A model generated the notes under the pieces. The model searched no databases, was not told where the DNA came from, and saw only the letters and a list, made by a program, of their open reading frames with translations. A stretch of DNA of 10,369 bases, taken from NCBI GenBank assembly GCA_020216655.1, contig JAIWNU010000110.1, forward strand, positions 1 to 10,369, given 5' to 3'. This stretch comes from Treponema sp. Its GTDB lineage: Bacteria > Spirochaetota > Spirochaetia > Treponematales > Breznakiellaceae. Each line of letters opens with the position of its first letter. The first letter of the stretch is position 1. Position numbers and translations under genes: made by a program. Of this stretch, positions 6,860 through 10,369 are shown in pieces.

Positions 6860-7696
6860 ATGCGCTCTATTTCCGAACTAAGCCCATCTCAAGCCCGGCG
6901 AGTCAAATATGTTCTTATGGATATTGATGATACCCTGACCCGGCAGGGCAAGCTCCTTGCCTCATCGTATAAAGCCCTGTGGGATCTCCGTGCTGCGGGC
7001 CTGGTGCTTATCCCCGTTACAGGCCGCCCCGCAGGATGGTGCGACCTCATTGCCCGCCAGTGGCCGGTGGATGCGGTGGTAGGCGAGAACGGTGCCCTGG
7101 TTTTTTGGGAGGAAGCCCTCCAGGGCCGCGATGGGCTTCCGGTGCTTAAACAGCGCTTTCATCCTCTGGCGGTGCAGAACAGCGATCCCCGGCTAAAAGA
7201 CATACTCAAGGAAGTCCTCCAGATTGATGAACGGCTCAGGGTCGCCAAGGACCAGCCCTTTAGGCTCTTTGACATAGCCGTGGATTTTGCAGAAGAAGAG
7301 CCGGTTCTTCCTTTAGACACGGCGGTCCGTGTCGCGGAGCTTGCGAAGTCCCGCGGCGCCCATGCCAAGGTTTCATCAATTCATGTAAATATGTGGATGG
7401 GTAACTACGACAAGCTTTCTATGGCGAAAAGCTTTCTGTGTGAACAGTTCGGCTGGGATCCGGTGGCTGGGCTCGATGAAGTGGTTTTTATAGGGGACTC
7501 GCCCAATGACGAACCCATGTTTGCTGCCTTTCCCCTTTCCTGTGCCGTGGCAAATATCAGAAACTATACCCATCTTATAAAACACTTGCCTGCCTTTGTG
7601 GCAAGCCGAGACTGCGGCGACGGTTTTGCCGAAATCGCTGGACATCTTTTAGCCCTCCGCTCTGGCGGCGGAGGTCCTCGCAGGGAAGGGCTATGA
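6860..7696 (+). CDS. HAD superfamily hydrolase, subfamily IIB (sugar-phosphatase-like)
   Basis: This is a predicted Mg-dependent phosphatase of the HAD fold with a type IIB cap, the group including mannosyl-3-phosphoglycerate phosphatase, sucrose phosphatase and Cof-like enzymes. The exact substrate cannot be read from sequence. Seen in 278 residues: motif I MDIDDTLT with the nucleophile Asp21 and the acid/base Asp23; motif II VTGRP with Thr54; VGENGALVFW, common in IIB members; motif III probably the Lys of NYDKLSMAK; and motif IV IGDSPNDEPMF with Asp213 and Asp217. All catalytic positions are intact. The ATG has only AAGG 2 bases upstream, a poor ribosome site. The next Met, at residue 20, would delete the first strand, so 6860 is kept. 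Its last bases overlap the pseudouridine synthase gene by ATGA. Before the toxin-antitoxin cassette arrived it may have lain directly after the membrane protein gene. Confidence 0.88.
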   Translation: MRSISELSPSQARRVKYVLMDIDDTLTRQGKLLASSYKALWDLRAAGLVLIPVTGRPAGWCDLIARQWPVDAVVGENGALVFWEEALQGRDGLPVLKQRFHPLAVQNSDPRLKDILKEVLQIDERLRVAKDQPFRLFDIAVDFAEEEPVLPLDTAVRVAELAKSRGAHAKVSSIHVNMWMGNYDKLSMAKSFLCEQFGWDPVAGLDEVVFIGDSPNDEPMFAAFPLSCAVANIRNYTHLIKHLPAFVASRDCGDGFAEIAGHLLALRSGGGGPRREGL

Positions 7697-8430
7697 AAAA
7701 CACAGAAGGGGGAGAAAACCCACACCGGTCCCGCCGGCCACAAACTGACAACGGGAAGCCCTGGAAACTGCCCCTAGGAATGGAAATTTTATTCGAAGAT
7801 GAGGATCTTATTGTGGTATTTAAGCCCGCGGGCCTCCTATCGGTGGCCGCCAGCGGCCAGCGGGACCGGACGGCCTACTGGGTTCTGAACGAGTACCTCC
7901 GCCGCCGGGGTAAACGGCAGCAGGTTGCGGTAGTCCACCGGCTCGACCGGGATACTTCGGGGGTCATGGTGTTCGCGAAGTCGGGGGCTATGAAAAAGGC
8001 CCTGATGGATAACTGGGATGCCCTCGTGGTCGAACGCCGCTATGTGGCGGTCGTAGAAGGCCGTATCGATGAGCCAGAAGGTGTCATCGACCTGCCCCTT
8101 ATGGAGGACCCCAAGGGCCGCATGCTGGTAGCTCCGCCGGGCCGGGGATTGCGGGCCCTTACCCGGTGGCGGCTTCTCCGGTCTGGGAGCCGGTATAGCC
8201 TTTTATCGCTGGAACTCGAGACAGGCCGCCGCAACCAGATACGGGTCCATTGCGCCGCCATAGGGCACCCCGTAGCGGGGGATGAAAAATACGGTGCCCG
8301 TACCAACCCGCTCCGCAGGCTTGGTCTCCACGCAGAATGTCTTGTATTCCGCCATCCCCGGACCCAGGCGGTGCTGGATTATACCGTTCCGCCCCCTGCT
8401 GCGTTCACTTCCGCAAAGCTGTATACCTAA
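7693..8430 (+). CDS. RluA-family RNA pseudouridine synthase
   Basis: The protein isomerises uridine to pseudouridine in rRNA or tRNA; the target site is not predictable here. The family domain begins near residue 30 with MEILFEDEDLIVVFKPAGLLSV and contains the signature HRLDRDTSGVMVFAKS, with catalytic Asp85. It continues with LETGRRNQIRVHCA and GHPVAGDEKYG, both standard RluA-family elements. No S4 RNA-binding domain is present at the N-terminus. Instead there are about 29 polar, basic residues before the domain. The 245-residue length matches the short single-domain members (RluA, RluC or TruC-like). ATG 7693 overlaps the HAD stop as ATGA with GGAAGGG just upstream, suggesting translational coupling. 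ATG 7780 would begin exactly at the conserved domain and is a possible alternative start, but no spaced Shine-Dalgarno precedes it. Confidence 0.9.
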   Translation: MKNTEGGENPHRSRRPQTDNGKPWKLPLGMEILFEDEDLIVVFKPAGLLSVAASGQRDRTAYWVLNEYLRRRGKRQQVAVVHRLDRDTSGVMVFAKSGAMKKALMDNWDALVVERRYVAVVEGRIDEPEGVIDLPLMEDPKGRMLVAPPGRGLRALTRWRLLRSGSRYSLLSLELETGRRNQIRVHCAAIGHPVAGDEKYGARTNPLRRLGLHAECLVFRHPRTQAVLDYTVPPPAAFTSAKLYT

Positions 8431-8508
8431 CGATTCCCAAAAATCTAAAGGTCTTTTCCTTTATAAACCATTACCTTTGTAGTAGACTATTAAAAGGGGG
8501 ATAGGTTG

Positions 8509-8997
8509 ATGAAAAAGGTTACGTTTTTTTTAATTCTGTTCATTGTCACCGCCGCAGGCGCACTGCTCGCTCAATCAAATAAACAACCAGACCAACGGGT
8601 TGCGGCTATGCTCAAAACTATGAAAGTGGATTATACCATTACCGATAACGGTAATTTTGAGATAGAGTACGAACTTGCATCCGGCAGGACCCAGTATGTG
8701 TATATCATGTCCGAAACCCAGAAATACCGAGGTATGGAAGTGAGGGAAGTATGGTCTAACGCAGGGGTGCTCGATGAAGACCCCGAGGTGGATCTCCTGT
8801 ATGAGCTTATGCAAGAATCGGGAAGCAATAAAATCGGTGCATGGGCGCTGGAAGAAAACGACGAAGGGATCCTCTTATATTATTCAATAAAAATACCGGT
8901 ATCCCATACGGTGGAAGACCTGCTCCAATTTATCGCCTTCGCCGCCGAGGTAGCCGACACCTGCGAAAATGACCTCTTCGAAGATGATGTGAATTGA
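8509..8997 (+). CDS. small secreted protein of unknown function, possibly YbjN-like
   Basis: This is a 162-residue protein with a clear Sec signal peptide: MKK, a hydrophobic core through about residue 20, and a likely cleavage after LLA (about residue 21) before QSNKQ. The mature part is acidic, with a cluster of acidic residues at the C-terminus. Its layout of an amphipathic helix (RVAAMLKTMKVDYTI), strands of a curved sheet (FEIEYEL, TQYVYIMSE), helices, another strand (ILLYYSIKIPV) and a long helix resembles the YbjN/secretion-chaperone-like fold. This is an impression, not a match I can verify. The start is ATG 8509, with AAAGGGGG about 8 bases upstream; the TTG immediately before it is in frame but less likely. 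The gene ends 6 bases before a convergent gene, with no terminator between them. I do not recognise a specific function. Confidence 0.75.
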   Translation: MKKVTFFLILFIVTAAGALLAQSNKQPDQRVAAMLKTMKVDYTITDNGNFEIEYELASGRTQYVYIMSETQKYRGMEVREVWSNAGVLDEDPEVDLLYELMQESGSNKIGAWALEENDEGILLYYSIKIPVSHTVEDLLQFIAFAAEVADTCENDLFEDDVN

Positions 8998-9003
8998 GCC
9001 TTT

Positions 9004-9816
9004 TTAATCCTTCCAGGGAAAGATAAAGCTGCGCAAGGAGCGAGTGCCGGTCTTTTCCCGGTCCTCTGCCAACAGCTCTTCCCAGGGAATGTGCCGGCGG
9101 TCCGCTTCGGGGTGGGCTTCGAGCCAGTCGTATTTAAGGAGCCTGAGCCTCAGGGCTTCGTCCAGAAAAAGGAGTATGCCCGCCGGCCCCGGAGCGAGGA
9201 ATGCCAGGAGAAAGGACAGGGCAAGCATTACCGTATTGTGCAAAAACAGAAAGATACTAAACAGGGGATTATCAAAAAAGAGAATAAAGCTTTTTTTCAG
9301 TATCTTTCCTGCCTTGTGGTCCAGCCGGGCCCGGATCGGCAGCAGGTACTGGAAGGTCATCAACAGGATTACGAGGGTCCAGAATACCAGCGAGGCAGCG
9401 AAGAGGCCCACCATGGTCCCCAGTTTGGCGTAAAAGGGCAGGGCAATGTAAGCTAAAAGCAGCCAGAAAGCCGCAACGGCGCTGAGCAGCAGGGCGGCGG
9501 GGATAGCCTTTTTAATATTAGCAAAGAAATCGCTGAATCCGAAGGAACCATAATCGGATATGCTTTTTACCGAAAGGGCTGTTGCGGTAAGGTAGACCAC
9601 GCACCAGAAGCTTCCGAGAATAATGACAAGCAAAGCTAACATCGGTAAATCTGCAAGGACCGTGGGGAGCAATATGGGAACTGCAGCAGAAAGGACAAAG
9701 CCCAAATTCACCAGGGCTATCCTAAAAAGGTTGTCCCAGAGGTCGAAAAAGGTTTTCTTAATAAGGAATCCGATCATGACCATACTATACGAAACAAGAC
9801 TTAATTGGTCCAGCAC
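9004..9816 (-). CDS. multi-pass membrane protein of unknown function (possibly YesL/DUF624-like)
   Basis: This is a hydrophobic protein of up to 270 residues with about five or six transmembrane segments: near 30-50, 57-80, 105-127, 132-157 and 185-215. A soluble, charged C-terminus of about 45 residues follows (HPEADRRHIPWEELLAEDREK). The N-terminal pattern, an amphipathic FFDLWDNLFRIALVNLGFVLS leading into a first membrane segment, recalls YesL/DUF624-type proteins, but the resemblance is loose and I would not assign it. The longest start is GTG 9816, immediately preceded by an in-frame TGA. Met codons at 9783 and 9777 are alternatives, and none has a good ribosome site. The later starts are attractive because the divergent promoter's -35 lies at 9820-9825. 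It converges with the secreted-protein gene, with 6 bases between the stops. Confidence 0.75.
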   Translation of the reverse strand: MLDQLSLVSYSMVMIGFLIKKTFFDLWDNLFRIALVNLGFVLSAAVPILLPTVLADLPMLALLVIILGSFWCVVYLTATALSVKSISDYGSFGFSDFFANIKKAIPAALLLSAVAAFWLLLAYIALPFYAKLGTMVGLFAASLVFWTLVILLMTFQYLLPIRARLDHKAGKILKKSFILFFDNPLFSIFLFLHNTVMLALSFLLAFLAPGPAGILLFLDEALRLRLLKYDWLEAHPEADRRHIPWEELLAEDREKTGTRSLRSFIFPWKD

Positions 9817-9819
9817 TCA

Positions 9820-9848
9820 TTGACCAAGAAGGCATGGCTGAGTACAAT
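9820..9848 (+). promoter_or_regulatory. promoter of the FMN riboswitch transcript
   Basis: TTGACC (9820-9825), a 17-base spacer, then TACAAT (9843-9848) gives a start near 9855, a few bases before the riboswitch P1 stem. Spacing and placement agree well with a sigma-70-like promoter. Confidence 0.72.
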
Positions 9849-9860
9849 TTAAGTAAGAAA

Positions 9861-10004
9861 GGTTTTCAGGGTCGGGTGAGTTCATCAGTTTGATGGATAA
9901 TTCCCTACCGGCGGTATAGCCCGCGACTTGGCGGTTTCTGCAAAACAGCCAACTGAACCGGTGAGACTCCGGTGCCGACGGTACAGTCCGGATGAAAGAA
10001 AATC
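9861..10004 (+). promoter_or_regulatory. FMN riboswitch (RFN element)
   Basis: The region shows the RFN core almost base for base: AGGGTCGGGTGA, TTCCCTACCGGCGGT, AGCCCGCGA, CCGGTGAGACTCCGGTGCCGACGGT, and AGTCCGGATGAAAGA. P1 closes between GGTTTTC (9861-9867) and GAAAATC (9998-10004). P4 pairs TTGGC with GCCAA, P5 is the CCGG hairpin and P6 is GAC-GTC. The element senses flavin mononucleotide and turns genes for riboflavin synthesis or uptake off when FMN is high. The P2 loop is unusual: 19 extra bases form their own hairpin, TTCATCA (9881-9887) with TGATGGA (9891-9897). The downstream terminator makes transcription attenuation the likely mechanism. Confidence 0.95.
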
Positions 10005-10012
10005 GAGGGAAA

Positions 10013-10033
10013 GAAGGTGCCGGCCGGACCTTC
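10013..10033 (+). other. hairpin in the riboswitch expression platform
   Basis: GAAGGT (10013-10018) pairs with ACCTTC (10028-10033) around a GC-rich loop. It lies between the aptamer and the terminator and may form part of the switching structure. I could not identify an unambiguous antiterminator by eye. Confidence 0.45.
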
Positions 10034-10065
10034 AATGCTGCCCATCGTTTTTTCGAGCAAATGAT

Positions 10066-10093
10066 GCCCTGGATATCCTCCGGGGCTTTTTTT
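10066..10093 (+). terminator. riboswitch-controlled intrinsic terminator
   Basis: GCCCTGG (10066-10072) pairs with CCGGGGC (10080-10086), with one G-U, around a 7-base loop, followed by seven Ts (10087-10093). It lies between the FMN aptamer and the next start codon, the classic layout for attenuation. Confidence 0.88.
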
Positions 10094-10130
10094 ATGTCCC
10101 GGAATGTATATCCCATTTCGGAGGTTCCTC

Positions 10131-10369
10131 ATGGTAGGTCCTAAAAAAGCACACGAAAAAGCACACTGTGGTCTGCCCGAAGTTTTGCCGCAGACGCCCA
10201 ACTCGCCGCAGGTGCCGCAGATGCACAATTTGCCCCACTTATCCCGGGCATCCCAGTCGAGACGAGTTTTTACTTGTTTGCTTGCAAGCTTTTTGCTTCT
10301 TTTTGGTTCCGCTATGGCCTTTGCAGGCGGTGCAGCGGACAATTCAAACAAAGACAGTAAAACAGGGAC
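10131..10369 (+). CDS. FMN-riboswitch-controlled exported protein, N-terminal part (3' end outside window)
   Basis: Only 79 codons are visible. GGAGG (10120-10124) lies 6 bases before ATG 10131, a strong start. The protein begins with about 42 polar residues rich in Pro, His and Gln. A twin-arginine-like motif SRRVF follows (Ser43, Arg44, Arg45), then a hydrophobic core (about 49-63), a signal-peptidase site after AFA (about residue 65), and a mature start GGAADNSNKDSKTG. There is no lipobox Cys at the cleavage site. ATG 10221 (residue 31) is an alternative giving a 35-residue signal peptide. The riboswitch implies a role in flavin supply, for example the substrate-binding protein of a riboflavin ABC transporter (RfuA- or RibY-like) or a flavin-handling exported enzyme. 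The function is inferred from context only, since the mature domain is outside the window. Confidence 0.7.
   Translation, partial: MVGPKKAHEKAHCGLPEVLPQTPNSPQVPQMHNLPHLSRASQSRRVFTCLLASFLLLFGSAMAFAGGAADNSNKDSKTG
10144..10166 (+). repeat. 12-bp tandem duplication in the exported-protein gene
   Basis: AAAAAGCACAC occurs at 10144-10154 and again at 10156-10166 with a 12-base period, encoding KAH-E-KAH. Three CCGCAG copies follow at 10188, 10206 and 10215. The leader before the signal peptide is therefore repetitive. Confidence 0.6.

Noticed and set aside
8447..8478. AAAGGT/ACCTTT inverted repeat after the pseudouridine synthase gene
   Set aside because: It has only 6 bp with a 20-base loop and no T-run at the correct place, so it is not supportable as a terminator. 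I also see no convincing promoter in 8431-8508.
8506..8508. TTG as the start of the secreted protein
   Set aside because: The next codon is ATG followed by Lys-Lys, a typical signal-peptide start with better ribosome-site spacing.
9044..9456. Plus-strand open frames of 121-129 codons at 9044-9456
   Set aside because: They are antisense to the minus-strand membrane protein, whose repeated hydrophobic segments are far more convincing as coding sequence.
9905..10351. Minus-strand frame of 148 codons with a Cys-Gly pattern (CICGTCGELGVCG)
   Set aside because: It covers the FMN riboswitch and the terminator in antisense. The Cys-Gly pattern comes from the CCGCAG/GTGCCG repeats of the opposite strand.
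1..10369. Search for CRISPR repeats, insertion sequences, tRNA or rRNA, and phage genes
   Set aside because: No regularly spaced direct repeats, transposase-like proteins, tRNA cloverleaf or rRNA signatures were seen on either strand.

Overview
The window reads as ordinary bacterial chromosome from a GC-rich organism, with one conspicuously AT-rich island. A spirochaete (Treponema-like) source is my best guess. It rests on the overall feel of the proteins and on an FMN riboswitch placed before an exported protein, recalling the riboflavin-uptake loci of that phylum. No taxonomic marker is present, so this is inference only.

Region 1 (1-3811) is the distal part of a branched-chain amino acid operon on the + strand: the 3' end of leuB, then ilvD and ilvB, tightly packed with strong Shine-Dalgarno sequences. 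The products are the last oxidative step of leucine synthesis, dihydroxy-acid dehydratase and the acetolactate synthase catalytic subunit. No ilvN follows. Instead there is a perfect 35-bp palindrome without a T-tract.

Region 2 (3812-6154) holds a membrane-bound M48/Ste24-type zinc protease, whose ribosome site and start codon lie in one arm of a 13-bp inverted repeat. Next is a multi-pass membrane protein (probably the DUF5692 family) under a strong sigma-70-like promoter with nested dyads. The region ends in overlapping terminator-type hairpins.

Region 3 (6186-6841) is a compact AT-rich Phd/YefM-RelE/ParE toxin-antitoxin module with its own promoter and a small palindrome between the -35 and -10. 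It looks like an acquired cassette.

Region 4 (6860-8997) contains a HAD-IIB phosphatase overlapping an RluA-type pseudouridine synthase by ATGA, then a small secreted protein of unknown function.

Region 5 (9004-10369) has a minus-strand multi-pass membrane protein, convergent with the secreted protein. Divergently there is a clear promoter, an FMN riboswitch with an extra hairpin in P2, an intrinsic terminator, and the 5' end of a gene for an exported protein. That protein has an unusually long N-region containing a twin-arginine-like SRRVF motif. This FMN-regulated exported protein is the most interesting item. I found no evidence for a wholly new multi-gene system, CRISPR array, prophage, insertion sequence, tRNA or rRNA.
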